Assembly: GCF_026236535.1 (NCBI RefSeq)
Contig: NZ_JAHTMW010000023.1
Span: 1-64,000, forward strand
DNA length: 64,000 bases
Source of the DNA: Streptomyces sp. SKN60
Lineage (GTDB): Bacteria > Actinomycetota > Actinomycetes > Streptomycetales > Streptomycetaceae
Reading direction: 5' to 3'
The notes beneath the pieces are model-generated. The model ran no database searches. It was given only the letters and a program-made list of their open reading frames with translations, and was not told the DNA's origin. This document shows, piece after piece, positions 42,138 to 50,623 of this stretch (positions within the stretch are counted from its first letter, which is position 1; the number at the start of each line of letters is the position of its first letter). A program made the position numbers and the translations under genes.

Positions 42138-43835
42138 ATGGCCGCCACCCCGGAAAACCCCACTCCCGCCGCCGCCCGCCGCAAGGCCGGGCGCCACCGT
42201 GGCGAGGGTCAGTGGGCCGCGGGGCACTTCACCCCGCTGAACGGCAATGAGCAGTTCAAGAAGGATGACGACGGTCTCAATGTGCGGACACGTATTGAGA
42301 CGATCTACTCGAAGCGTGGATTCGACTCCATCGACCCCAATGACCTGCGCGGACGCATGCGCTGGTGGGGCCTCTACACCCAGCGCCGCGAGGGTCTGGA
42401 CGGGACCAAGACGGGCGTCCTGGAGCCGGAGGAGCTGGACGCCGAGTTCTTCATGCTGCGGGTCCGCATCGACGGCGGCCGGCTGACCACCGAGCAGCTC
42501 CGGGTCATCGGCGAGATCTCGCAGGAGTTCGCGCGCGGCACCGCCGACATCACCGACCGGCAGAACGTGCAGTTCCACTGGATCCGCATCGAGGACGTGC
42601 CGGAGATCTGGAACCGCCTGGAGGCGGTCGGCCTGTCCACCACCGAGGCCTGCGGTGACACCCCGCGCGTCATCCTCGGCTCGCCGGTCGCCGGCATCGC
42701 CGCGGACGAGATCATCGACGGCACGCCCGCCATCGACGAGATCTACCGCCGGATCGTCGGCAACAAGGACTTCTCCAACCTGCCCCGCAAGTTCAAGTCC
42801 GCGATCTCCGGCTCGCCGCTGCTCGACGTGGCGCACGAGATCAACGACATCGCCTTCGTCGGCGTCGACCACCCCGAGCACGGCCCTGGCTTCGACGTCT
42901 GGGTCGGCGGCGGTCTGTCCACCAACCCCAAGCTCGGCGTCCGGCTCGGCACCTGGGTCTCGCTCGACGAGGTTCCGGACGTCTACGAGGGCGTCATCTC
43001 GATCTTCCGCGACTACGGCTACCGCCGGCTGCGCAACCGCGCCCGCCTGAAGTTCCTCGTCGCCGACTGGGGCCCGGAGAAGTTCCGCCAGGTCCTGGAG
43101 GACGAGTACCTCAAGCGCAAGCTGACCGACGGTCCCGCCCCGGCGGAGCCGGCCGGCCGCTGGCGCGACCACGTCGGCGTCCACCAGCAGCAGGACGGAC
43201 GCTTCTACGTGGGCTTCGCCCCGCGCGTCGGCCGCGTCGACGGCGCCACCCTCACGAAGATCGCCGAGATCGCCGAGCAGCACGGCTCGGGCCGGGTGCG
43301 CACCACCGCCGAGCAGAAGATGCTCGTCCTCGACATCGAGGAGGCGCGGGTCGAGTCGATCGTCTCCGCCCTGGAGGCGCTTGACCTGCGGGTCACCCCC
43401 TCGCCCTTCCGGCGCGGCACGATGGCCTGCACCGGCATCGAGTTCTGCAAGCTCGCCATCGTCGAGACCAAGGGCCGCGGCGCCTCGCTGATCGACGAAC
43501 TGGAGCGCCGCATCCCGGAGTTCGACGAGCCGATCACCATCAACATCAACGGCTGCCCGAACGCCTGCGCCCGGATCCAGGTCGCGGACATCGGTCTCAA
43601 GGGCCAGCTGGTCCTGGACGACGAGGGCAACCGCGTCGAGGGCTACCAGGTGCACCTGGGCGGCGCGCTCGGTCTTGAGGCCGGCTTCGGCCGCAAGGTC
43701 CGCGGCCTGAAGGTCACCGCGGCCGAGCTGCCCGACTACGTCGAGCGGGTCCTCAAGCGCTTCCAGGCGGAGCGCGAGGACGGCGAGCGCTTCGCCGCCT
43801 GGACCGCCCGCGCCTCGGAAGAGGCCCTGTCATGA
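42138..43835 (+). CDS. Ferredoxin-type sulfite reductase (nitrite/sulfite reductase family)
   Basis: A 565-residue protein; the ATG follows AAGGA. Two ferredoxin-like/catalytic repeats are present, with the siroheme-4Fe-4S ligands C431-x5-C437 (CTGIEFC) and C473-x3-C477 (NGCPNAC). ITDRQNVQFHWIRIEDVP in the first half is the siroheme-contact strand. It reduces sulfite to sulfide with six electrons. Position at the head of cysHCDN favours sulfite over nitrite as substrate. Its last four bases overlap the next start (ATGA). Confidence 0.93.
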   Translation: MAATPENPTPAAARRKAGRHRGEGQWAAGHFTPLNGNEQFKKDDDGLNVRTRIETIYSKRGFDSIDPNDLRGRMRWWGLYTQRREGLDGTKTGVLEPEELDAEFFMLRVRIDGGRLTTEQLRVIGEISQEFARGTADITDRQNVQFHWIRIEDVPEIWNRLEAVGLSTTEACGDTPRVILGSPVAGIAADEIIDGTPAIDEIYRRIVGNKDFSNLPRKFKSAISGSPLLDVAHEINDIAFVGVDHPEHGPGFDVWVGGGLSTNPKLGVRLGTWVSLDEVPDVYEGVISIFRDYGYRRLRNRARLKFLVADWGPEKFRQVLEDEYLKRKLTDGPAPAEPAGRWRDHVGVHQQQDGRFYVGFAPRVGRVDGATLTKIAEIAEQHGSGRVRTTAEQKMLVLDIEEARVESIVSALEALDLRVTPSPFRRGTMACTGIEFCKLAIVETKGRGASLIDELERRIPEFDEPITININGCPNACARIQVADIGLKGQLVLDDEGNRVEGYQVHLGGALGLEAGFGRKVRGLKVTAAELPDYVERVLKRFQAEREDGERFAAWTARASEEALS

Positions 43836-44011
43836 GCGGGCGCGCGGCCCCGTTCCACTGCCCCTACTGCGGGGACGAGGACCTGCGTCCTGCCGAACAG
43901 GGACACGGGACCTGGGAATGCCACGCGTGCAGTCGAGCCTTCCAGCTGAAGTTCCTGGGGCTCCTCGCCCCGGCGACTTCGACCAACAGCTCTGGAGGGA
44001 ACGAGAGATGA
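43832..44011 (+). CDS. Small zinc-ribbon protein of the sulfur operon
   Basis: A 59-residue protein whose ATG overlaps the sulfite reductase stop and whose TGA overlaps the cysH start (ATGA on both sides). Sequence begins MSGRAAPFHCPYCGDEDL and has two CxxC pairs, HCPYCGD and ECHACSRAF, which would bind one zinc ion. A small ORF at this place is a known feature of the streptomycete sulfur cluster (SCO6101 position, from memory); its role is unknown. A part in electron delivery, assembly or regulation of the reductase is possible. Confidence 0.85.
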   Translation: MSGRAAPFHCPYCGDEDLRPAEQGHGTWECHACSRAFQLKFLGLLAPATSTNSSGGNER

Positions 44012-44724
44012 CGAGCACTCAGATCGCTCAGGACGCGACCGCGGCCGACCTGAAGGCACTCGCCGAGCAGGCCGGCCGCGAGCTGGAGGACGCCTCCGCC
44101 CTGGAGATCCTCCAGTGGGCCGCCGACACCTTCGGCGAGCGCTTCTGCGTCACCTCCTCCATGGAGGACGCGGTGGTCGCCCATCTCGCCTCGCGGGCCA
44201 GGCCCGGCGTGGACGTGGTCTTCCTCGACACCGGCTACCACTTCGAGGAGACCATCGGCACCCGGGACGCCGTCGACGCCGTCATGGACGTCAACGTCAT
44301 CACCCTGACGCCGCGTCAGACGGTCGCCGAGCAGGACGCCGAGTACGGCCCCAAGCTGCACGACCGCGACCCCGACCTGTGCTGCGCGCTGCGCAAGGTC
44401 AAGCCGCTCGAAGAGGGCCTGACGACGTACGCCGCCTGGGCCACCGGCCTGCGCCGCGACGAGTCCCCGACCCGGGCGAACACCCCGGTCGTCGGCTGGG
44501 ACGAGAAGCGGCAGAAGGTGAAGGTCTCCCCCATCGCCCGCTGGACGCAGGACGACGTGGACGCCTACGTCGCCGAGCACGGGGTACTCACCAACCCGCT
44601 CCTGATGGACGGTTACGCCTCCGTCGGCTGCGCCCCCTGCACCCGCCGGGTCCTCGAGGGCGAGGACGCGCGGGCCGGCCGCTGGGCCGGACGGGCCAAG
44701 ACCGAATGCGGGCTGCACGGATGA
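44008..44724 (+). CDS. cysH: APS reductase (adenylylsulfate reductase, thioredoxin-dependent)
   Basis: A 238-residue protein; the ATG follows GGAGGGAACGAGAG. It carries the 4Fe-4S cysteines C125-C126 and C208-x2-C211 that distinguish APS reductases from PAPS reductases, and the catalytic C234 in ECGLH near the C-terminus. The PP-loop is SSMEDAVVAHLA. It reduces adenylylsulfate to sulfite with thioredoxin. The presence of CysC as well means PAPS is probably made for other sulfotransfer, not for this step. Confidence 0.94.
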   Translation: MTSTQIAQDATAADLKALAEQAGRELEDASALEILQWAADTFGERFCVTSSMEDAVVAHLASRARPGVDVVFLDTGYHFEETIGTRDAVDAVMDVNVITLTPRQTVAEQDAEYGPKLHDRDPDLCCALRKVKPLEEGLTTYAAWATGLRRDESPTRANTPVVGWDEKRQKVKVSPIARWTQDDVDAYVAEHGVLTNPLLMDGYASVGCAPCTRRVLEGEDARAGRWAGRAKTECGLHG

Positions 44725-44762
44725 CGGCCGCCCAGGACACCCAGACATCTCAGGAGAATCAC

Positions 44763-45296
44763 GTGACCGGTGCCACCATCTGGCTCACGGGCCTGCCCAG
44801 CGCCGGCAAGACCACCATCGCGTACGAGCTGGCCGGCCGGCTCCGCGAGGAGGGCCGGCGGGTCGAGATCCTCGACGGCGACGAGATCCGCGAGTTCCTC
44901 TCGGCGGGCCTCGGCTTCAGCCGCGAGGACCGGCACACCAATGTGCAGCGGATCGGCTTCGTCGCCGAGCTGCTCGCCTCGCACGGTGTGCACGTGCTCG
45001 TGCCCGTCATCGCCCCGTACGCCGACAGCCGCGAGGCCGTCCGCAAGCGGCACGCCGCCGAGGGCACCGCCTATGTCGAGGTGCACGTCGCCACGCCGCT
45101 GGACGTGTGCTCGGTCCGTGACGTCAAGGGCCTGTACGCCAAGCAGGCGGCCGGCGAGATCAGCGGGCTGACCGGCGTCGACGACCCGTACGAGGTCCCC
45201 GAGACGCCCGATCTGCGGATCGAGTCCCAGAACCAGACCGTGCAGGAGTCGGCAGCGGCCGTCCACGCGCTGCTCAGCGAGAGGGGTCTGCTGTGA
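44763..45296 (+). CDS. cysC: Adenylylsulfate (APS) kinase
   Basis: A 177-residue protein from the GTG at 44763, which follows AGGAG at good spacing; an ATG at 44721 overlapping the cysH stop gives 14 more residues and cannot be excluded. The P-loop is GLPSAGKTT, followed by LDGDEIREFLSAGLGFSREDRHTNVQRIG (split by APS contacts) and VIAPYADSREAVR. It phosphorylates APS to PAPS. Its end overlaps the cysD GTG (GTGA). Confidence 0.93.
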   Translation: MTGATIWLTGLPSAGKTTIAYELAGRLREEGRRVEILDGDEIREFLSAGLGFSREDRHTNVQRIGFVAELLASHGVHVLVPVIAPYADSREAVRKRHAAEGTAYVEVHVATPLDVCSVRDVKGLYAKQAAGEISGLTGVDDPYEVPETPDLRIESQNQTVQESAAAVHALLSERGLL

Positions 45297-46228
45297 CCAC
45301 CGTTGCCCACGCCCACGAGGCGACCGACAGTCCGTTCGCGCTGTCGCACCTCGACTCCCTGGAGTCCGAGGCCGTCCACATCTTCCGCGAGGTGGCGGGC
45401 GAGTTCGAGCGGCCGGTGATCCTGTTCTCCGGCGGCAAGGACTCCATCGTCATGCTGCACCTGGCGCTGAAGGCCTTCGCCCCGGCGGCGATCCCCTTCA
45501 CGCTGCTGCACGTCGACACCGGGCACAACTTCCCCGAGGTCCTGGAGTACCGCGACCGCGTGGTCGCCGAGCACGGCCTGCGGCTGCACGTCGCCTCCGT
45601 GCAGGAGTACATCGACGCCGGCAAGCTGCGCGAGCGCCCCGACGGCACCCGCAACCCGCTGCAGACCGTGCCGCTGACCGAGGCCATCCAGCAGCACCGC
45701 TTCGACGCCGTGTTCGGCGGCGGGCGGCGCGACGAGGAGAAGGCCCGCGCCAAGGAGCGGGTGTTCAGCCTCCGCGACGAGTTCTCCCAGTGGGACCCGC
45801 GCCGCCAGCGGCCCGAGCTGTGGCAGCTGTACAACGGCCGGCACGCCCCCGGCGAGCACGTGCGCGTGTTCCCGCTGTCCAACTGGACGGAGCTCGACGT
45901 CTGGCAGTACATCCAGCGCGAGAAGATCGACCTTCCGGAGATCTACTTCGCCCATGAGCGCGAGGTGTTCCAGCGCAACGGCATGTGGCTGACCGCCGGC
46001 GACTGGGGCGGCCCGAAGGACACCGAGTCGGTGGAGACGCGGCTGGTCCGCTACCGCACGGTCGGCGACATGTCCTGCACCGGCGCGGTGGACTCCGACG
46101 CCACCACGCTGGAGGCCGTGATCACCGAGATCGCCGCGTCCCGGCTCACCGAGCGGGGCGCCACCCGCGCCGACGACAAGATGTCCGAGGCCGCGATGGA
46201 AGACCGCAAGCGCGAAGGGTACTTCTAG
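45293..46228 (+). CDS. cysD: Sulfate adenylyltransferase, small subunit
   Basis: A 311-residue PP-loop ATP pyrophosphatase-type protein. FSGGKDSIVMLHLALKAF is the PP-loop (about residues 44-60), followed by HVDTGHNFPEVLEYRD, GGGRRDEEKARAKERVFS, and RFRTVGD-like VRYRTVGDMSCTGAVDSDA. With CysN it makes APS from sulfate and ATP, driven by GTP hydrolysis. It is coupled by GTGA to cysC; cysN starts 2 bp after its stop. Confidence 0.95.
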   Translation: MTTVAHAHEATDSPFALSHLDSLESEAVHIFREVAGEFERPVILFSGGKDSIVMLHLALKAFAPAAIPFTLLHVDTGHNFPEVLEYRDRVVAEHGLRLHVASVQEYIDAGKLRERPDGTRNPLQTVPLTEAIQQHRFDAVFGGGRRDEEKARAKERVFSLRDEFSQWDPRRQRPELWQLYNGRHAPGEHVRVFPLSNWTELDVWQYIQREKIDLPEIYFAHEREVFQRNGMWLTAGDWGGPKDTESVETRLVRYRTVGDMSCTGAVDSDATTLEAVITEIAASRLTERGATRADDKMSEAAMEDRKREGYF

Positions 46229-46230
46229 TC

Positions 46231-47577
46231 ATGACGACCTCCACCGAGCAGCAGCCCGCCGAGCTGGCGGCCACCACGCTGCTGCGCTTCGCCACCGCCG
46301 GTTCCGTCGACGACGGCAAGTCCACCCTGGTGGGCCGGCTCCTGCACGACTCCAAGTCGGTCCTCGCCGACCAGCTGGAGGCCGTCGAGCACGCCTCCCG
46401 GTCCCGCGGCCAGGAGGCCCCGGACCTGGCGCTGCTCACCGACGGCCTGCGGGCCGAGCGCGAGCAGGGCATCACCATCGACGTGGCCTACCGCTACTTC
46501 GCGACCCCGCGCCGCCGGTTCATCCTCGCCGACACCCCCGGGCACGTGCAGTACACCCGGAACATGGTCACCGGCGCCTCCACCGCCGAGCTGGCCGTGG
46601 TCCTGGTCGACGCCCGCAACGGCGTCGTCGAGCAGACCCGCCGGCACGCCGCCGTCGCCGCGCTGCTGCGCGTCCCGCACGTGGTGCTCGCCGTGAACAA
46701 GATGGACCTCGTCGACTACGCCGAGCCCGTCTTCGCCGCCATCGCCGAGGAGTTCACGACCTACGCCTCCGAGCTGGGCGTCCCGGAGATCACCGCGATC
46801 CCGATCTCCGCGCTCGCCGGAGACAACGTCGTGGAGCCGTCCGCCAACATGGACTGGTACGGCGGCCCGACGGTCCTGGAGCACCTGGAGACGGTGCCGG
46901 TCAGCCACGACCTGACGGCCTGCCACGCCCGCTTCCCGGTGCAGTACGTGATCCGCCCGCAGACCGCCGAGCACCCCGACTACCGGGGTTACGCGGGCCA
47001 GATCGCGGCCGGCGCCTTCCGGGTCGGCGAGCAGATCACCGTACTGCCGTCGGGGAAGACGTCGACGATCACCGGGATCGACGCGCTGGGCGAGTCCGTG
47101 GACATCGCCTGGGCGCCGCAGTCGGTCACCATCCGGCTCGCCGACGACATCGACATCTCCCGCGGCGACCTGCTCGCGCCGGTCGCGGACGCGCCGGCCA
47201 CCAGCCAGGACGTCGAGGCGACCGTCTGCCACGTCGCGGACCAGCCGCTCACCGTGGGCCAGCGGGTGCTGCTCAAGCACACCACCCGCACCGTCAAGGC
47301 CATCGTCAAGGAGATCCCGTCCCGGCTCACCCTGGACGACCTCTCCCAGCACCCGAACCCGGGGCAGCTGGTGGCCAACGACATCGGCCGGGTCAAGGTG
47401 CGCACCGCCGAGCCGCTCGCGCTCGACGCGTACGCCGACTCGCGCCGTACCGGTTCCTTCCTGCTGATCGACCCGGCCGACGGCACCACGCTGGCGGCCG
47501 GCATGGCGGGCGAGTCCTTCGCGACCGCCAAGGCCGTCCCCGCCGCGGCGGAGGACGAGGAGGGGTGGGACTTCTGA
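46231..47577 (+). CDS. cysN: Sulfate adenylyltransferase, large GTPase subunit
   Basis: A 448-residue EF-Tu-like GTPase. G1 GSVDDGKST, a switch region with GITIDVAYRYF, G3 DTPGHVQYTRNM, and G4 NKMD are all intact, then two beta-barrel domains. It activates CysD. It has no fused APS-kinase domain, consistent with a separate cysC. The stop TGA shares its A with the ATG of a small ORF. Confidence 0.95.
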   Translation: MTTSTEQQPAELAATTLLRFATAGSVDDGKSTLVGRLLHDSKSVLADQLEAVEHASRSRGQEAPDLALLTDGLRAEREQGITIDVAYRYFATPRRRFILADTPGHVQYTRNMVTGASTAELAVVLVDARNGVVEQTRRHAAVAALLRVPHVVLAVNKMDLVDYAEPVFAAIAEEFTTYASELGVPEITAIPISALAGDNVVEPSANMDWYGGPTVLEHLETVPVSHDLTACHARFPVQYVIRPQTAEHPDYRGYAGQIAAGAFRVGEQITVLPSGKTSTITGIDALGESVDIAWAPQSVTIRLADDIDISRGDLLAPVADAPATSQDVEATVCHVADQPLTVGQRVLLKHTTRTVKAIVKEIPSRLTLDDLSQHPNPGQLVANDIGRVKVRTAEPLALDAYADSRRTGSFLLIDPADGTTLAAGMAGESFATAKAVPAAAEDEEGWDF

Positions 47578-47681
47578 TGAAGAGTCAGGACATCTACGGC
47601 ACCTTCGCCAAGGAGGGCGGCCGGGTGGGCTCCGGCGCCCTCGGTGCGGGCCGGGGAGGTGTCGCGCGATGTGCGTGCTGA
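47577..47681 (+). CDS. 34-residue ORF coupled to cysN, ending in Cys-Ala-Cys
   Basis: The ATG overlaps the cysN stop by one base, and the ORF starts MKSQDIYGTF and ends GVARCAC-stop. A 7-bp perfect hairpin begins 8 nt after the stop (47689-47706), and the sulfonate-binding protein gene follows. A short ORF ending with Cys codons before a hairpin has the form of a cysteine-responsive attenuator placed inside the operon. It could also be chance after cysN. Confidence 0.4.
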   Translation: MKSQDIYGTFAKEGGRVGSGALGAGRGGVARCAC

Positions 47682-47779
47682 CCTCCGGGCGCCGCTGTCG
47701 CGGCGCGCTGCCGCTCCACCCGCACCACCTCCCGCTCGGTCCCGGGCGGCGACATAAACGCAGACTTCGCAGAAGCTGA
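47669..47779 (+). CDS. Alternative 36-residue small ORF before the sulfonate-binding protein
   Basis: ATG preceded by GGAGG at 8-9 nt; begins MCVLTSGRRCRGAL and is Arg/His-rich. It overlaps the preceding 34-residue ORF in another frame. Its RBS is the best in this gap, so it may be the translated one. Function unknown; listed as an alternative reading of the same region. Confidence 0.3.
   Translation: MCVLTSGRRCRGALPLHPHHLPLGPGRRHKRRLRRS
47689..47706 (+). promoter_or_regulatory. Hairpin in the cysN-ssuA gap
   Basis: GCGCCGC-TGTC-GCGGCGC, a perfect 7-bp stem with a 4-nt loop, 8 nt after the stop of the small ORF ending RCAC. It may end part of the transcription from upstream or act with the small ORF as an attenuator. 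Confidence 0.5.
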
Positions 47780-47798
47780 ATCGAGGGGAACCACTCCC

Positions 47799-48908
47799 GT
47801 GCCTGCCACCACCCGTACCACCCTGCGCCGCGGCCTCGCGGCGGCCGCCGCACTCCCCCTGCTGATCGGGGTGCTCGCCTCGTGCGGCTACGGCTCCCAG
47901 GCCAAGAACGACCAGAAGAAGGTGGCCGCGGAGGGCGCGAAGCTCTCCGCCGACGCCGTACGGCTCGGGTACTTCCCCAATCTGACGCACGCCACCGCGC
48001 TGGTGGGCGACCAGGAAGGCATCTTCCAGAAGGAGCTGGGCGGCACCCAGCTGAAGGTGGCGACCTTCAACGCCGGCCCCTCCGAGATCGAGGCGCTCAA
48101 CGCCGGCTCGATCGACATCGGCTTCATCGGCCCGTCCCCCGCGATCAACGGCTACACCAAGTCCAAGGGCAACAACCTGCGCATCGTGGGCGGTTCGGCC
48201 TCGGGCGGGGTGAAGCTGGTGGTCAACCCGGACAGGATCAAGACCCTCGACGACGTCAAGGGCAAGCGGATCGCGACCCCGCAGCTCGGCAACACCCAGG
48301 ACGTGGCCTTCCTCAACTGGGTCTCCGAGAAGGGCTGGAAGGTCGACGCCCAGAGCGGCAAGGGCGACGTGTCGGTGCTCCGCACCGACAACAAGATCAC
48401 CCCCGACGCCTACAAGTCCGGCTCCATCGACGGCGCCTGGGTGCCCGAGCCGACCGCGTCGAAGCTGGTCAGCGAGGGCGCGAAGGTCCTCCTCGACGAG
48501 TCCGAGCTGTGGCCGGGCAAGCAGTTCGTCATCACCAACATCATCGTGTCGCAGACGTTCCTCAAGGAGCACCCCGACGTGGTCGAGGCGGTCCTGCGGG
48601 GCTCGGTGAAGACCAACGAGTGGATCAAGGCCCACTCGGAGCAGGCGAAGGCCTCGGCCAACACCAAGCTCAAGGAGCTGTCCGGCAAGCCGCTCGGGGC
48701 GAAGGTGATCGACGGCGCCTGGCCGTCCATCCAGTTCATCGACGACCCACTTGCCGCGACGCTCCAGGCGCAGGCCGGCCACGCGGTGAAGGCCGGCCTC
48801 CTCAAGGAGCCCGACCTGGCCGGGATCTACGACCTGAAGCCGCTGAACAAGGTGCTCAAGGCCGCGGGCAAGCCCGAGGTGTCCGACGCCGGTCTCGGCG
48901 TGAAGTAA
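47799..48908 (+). CDS. Aliphatic sulfonate ABC transporter, substrate-binding lipoprotein
   Basis: A 369-residue lipoprotein with a GTG start. The signal peptide ends in the lipobox VLAS-C29, so it is anchored outside the membrane. The SsuA-like core has RLGYFPNLTHATALVGDQEGIF split early, FNAGPSEIEALNAGSIDIGFIGPSPAING and VWVPEP-like DGAWVPEPTASKL. It would capture alkanesulfonates or similar sulfur sources. The operon position after cysN fits sulfur scavenging. No sulfonate monooxygenase is in the window. Confidence 0.92.
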   Translation: MPATTRTTLRRGLAAAAALPLLIGVLASCGYGSQAKNDQKKVAAEGAKLSADAVRLGYFPNLTHATALVGDQEGIFQKELGGTQLKVATFNAGPSEIEALNAGSIDIGFIGPSPAINGYTKSKGNNLRIVGGSASGGVKLVVNPDRIKTLDDVKGKRIATPQLGNTQDVAFLNWVSEKGWKVDAQSGKGDVSVLRTDNKITPDAYKSGSIDGAWVPEPTASKLVSEGAKVLLDESELWPGKQFVITNIIVSQTFLKEHPDVVEAVLRGSVKTNEWIKAHSEQAKASANTKLKELSGKPLGAKVIDGAWPSIQFIDDPLAATLQAQAGHAVKAGLLKEPDLAGIYDLKPLNKVLKAAGKPEVSDAGLGVK

Positions 48909-48934
48909 CCCGAACCCCACTGGAGGTGACGAAC

Positions 48935-49732
48935 ATGGCCACGACCACCACGCTCGCCAAGGCCGAGGACCGCGTCGCCGCGGTCGGTCACGCCGCGCGC
49001 ATCGAGCACGTCTCGAAGTCCTTCGGCGGCCCCGCCGGCGGACAGCTCGTCCTCGACGACATCTCGCTCGATGTCGCCCCCGGCGAGTTCGTCACCCTCC
49101 TGGGGGCCTCGGGCTGCGGCAAGTCCACCCTGCTCAACCTGGTCGCCGGGCTCGACCGGCCGTCCGCGGGGTCCATCGACACCCCGGGCGGCCGGCCGGC
49201 CCTGATGTTCCAGGAGCACGCCCTGTTCCCGTGGCTGTCCGCGGGCAAGAACATCGAACTCGCCCTGAAGCTGCGCGGGGTGCCGAAGGCCGAGCGCCGC
49301 ACCGAGGCCGAACGGCTCCTGGACCTGGTCCGGCTCGGCGGCTCGTACGGCAAGCGGGTGCACGAACTGTCCGGCGGCATGCGGCAGCGCGTCGCCATGG
49401 CCCGGGCCCTCGCCCAGGCCAGCGACCTGCTCCTGATGGACGAGCCGTTCGCCGCGCTCGACGCCATCACCCGGGACGTGCTGCACGACGAGCTCACCCG
49501 GATCTGGCGCGAGACCAACGTGTCCGTCCTCTTCGTCACCCACAACGTGCGCGAGGCCGTGCGGCTCGCCGAGCGGGTCGTCCTGCTCTCCTCCCGCCCC
49601 GGCCGGATCGCCCGGGAGTGGACCATCGACATCCCGCAGCCGCGCCGCATCGAGGACGCCGCCGTGGCGGAGCTGTCCGTCGAGATCACCGAACAACTGC
49701 GTGGGGAGATCCGCCGCCATGGCCAGCACTGA
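48935..49732 (+). CDS. Aliphatic sulfonate ABC transporter, ATP-binding protein
   Basis: A 265-residue ABC ATPase; the ATG follows TGGAGG. Motifs: Walker A GASGCGKST, Q-loop FQEHALFPW, signature LSGGMRQR, Walker B LLLMDEPFAALD, switch His FVTHN. It powers the importer with the permease that follows; the last 14 bp overlap the permease start. The TauB/SsuB-like layout fits sulfonates or taurine. Confidence 0.93.
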   Translation: MATTTTLAKAEDRVAAVGHAARIEHVSKSFGGPAGGQLVLDDISLDVAPGEFVTLLGASGCGKSTLLNLVAGLDRPSAGSIDTPGGRPALMFQEHALFPWLSAGKNIELALKLRGVPKAERRTEAERLLDLVRLGGSYGKRVHELSGGMRQRVAMARALAQASDLLLMDEPFAALDAITRDVLHDELTRIWRETNVSVLFVTHNVREAVRLAERVVLLSSRPGRIAREWTIDIPQPRRIEDAAVAELSVEITEQLRGEIRRHGQH

Positions 49733-50618
49733 GACGACCGCGGCCTCCGGGGTCGCCAAGGCCGACGACCTCGCGGGTCTGGAGGCCGGACTCGACGCCC
49801 TGGACAGCGTGCAGGTGCGCCGGGCCCCGGTGCGCGAGGTCCTCCTGAAGAAGGTCCTGCCGCCGGTCCTCGCGATCGTCCTGGTCGTGGTGGTGTGGCA
49901 GCTGCTCGTGTCGGCGCACGTCACCGACGAGGGCAAGCTGCCCGCGCCGGGCGCCGTGTGGGACAGCCTGAAGACCATGTGGCTGGAGGGCACGCTGCTC
50001 GACGTGCTCTGGACCAGCGTGTGCCGGGCGCTGCTCGGCTTCCTGCTCGCCCTCGCGATCGGCACCCCGCTGGGGCTGATCGTGGCCCGGGTGACGGTGA
50101 TCCGGACCGCGATCGGCCCGATCCTGTCCGGTCTGCAGTCGCTGCCCTCGGTCGCCTGGGTGGCGCCCGCGGTGCTGTGGCTGGGCCTCAACGACTCGAT
50201 GATGTTCGCGGTCATCCTGCTCGGCGCGGTGCCGTCCATCGCCAACGGCCTGGTGGCCGGCGTCGACCAGGTCCCGCCGCTGTTCCTGCGGGCCGGGCGG
50301 ACGCTCGGCGCCACCGGCCTCAAGGGCGCCTGGCACATCGTGATGCCGGCCGCGCTGCCCGGCTACCTCGCGGGCCTGAAGCAGGGCTGGGCGTTCTCCT
50401 GGCGCTCGCTGATGGCGGCGGAGATCATCGCCTCCTCGCCGGACCTCGGCCTCGGCCTCGGCCAGCTCCTGGAGAACGGCCGCAACAACTTCGACATGCC
50501 GGGGATCTTCCTCGCGATCATCCTGATCCTGCTCGTCGGTGTCGCCATCGACCTGCTGATCTTCAGCCCGCTGGAGCGCACCGTGCTGCGCCGCCGCGGA
50601 CTGCTCGTGAAGGCCTGA
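49719..50618 (+). CDS. Aliphatic sulfonate ABC transporter, permease
   Basis: A 299-residue membrane protein with about six hydrophobic segments after a charged cytoplasmic N-terminus. The BPD_transp_1 EAA-type loop is AGRTLGATGLKGAWHIVMPAALPGYLAGLKQGWAFSWRSLMAAE, around residues 185-230. It starts within the end of the ATPase gene, so translation is coupled. Confidence 0.93.
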   Translation: MASTETTAASGVAKADDLAGLEAGLDALDSVQVRRAPVREVLLKKVLPPVLAIVLVVVVWQLLVSAHVTDEGKLPAPGAVWDSLKTMWLEGTLLDVLWTSVCRALLGFLLALAIGTPLGLIVARVTVIRTAIGPILSGLQSLPSVAWVAPAVLWLGLNDSMMFAVILLGAVPSIANGLVAGVDQVPPLFLRAGRTLGATGLKGAWHIVMPAALPGYLAGLKQGWAFSWRSLMAAEIIASSPDLGLGLGQLLENGRNNFDMPGIFLAIILILLVGVAIDLLIFSPLERTVLRRRGLLVKA

Positions 50619-50623
50619 TCCCG

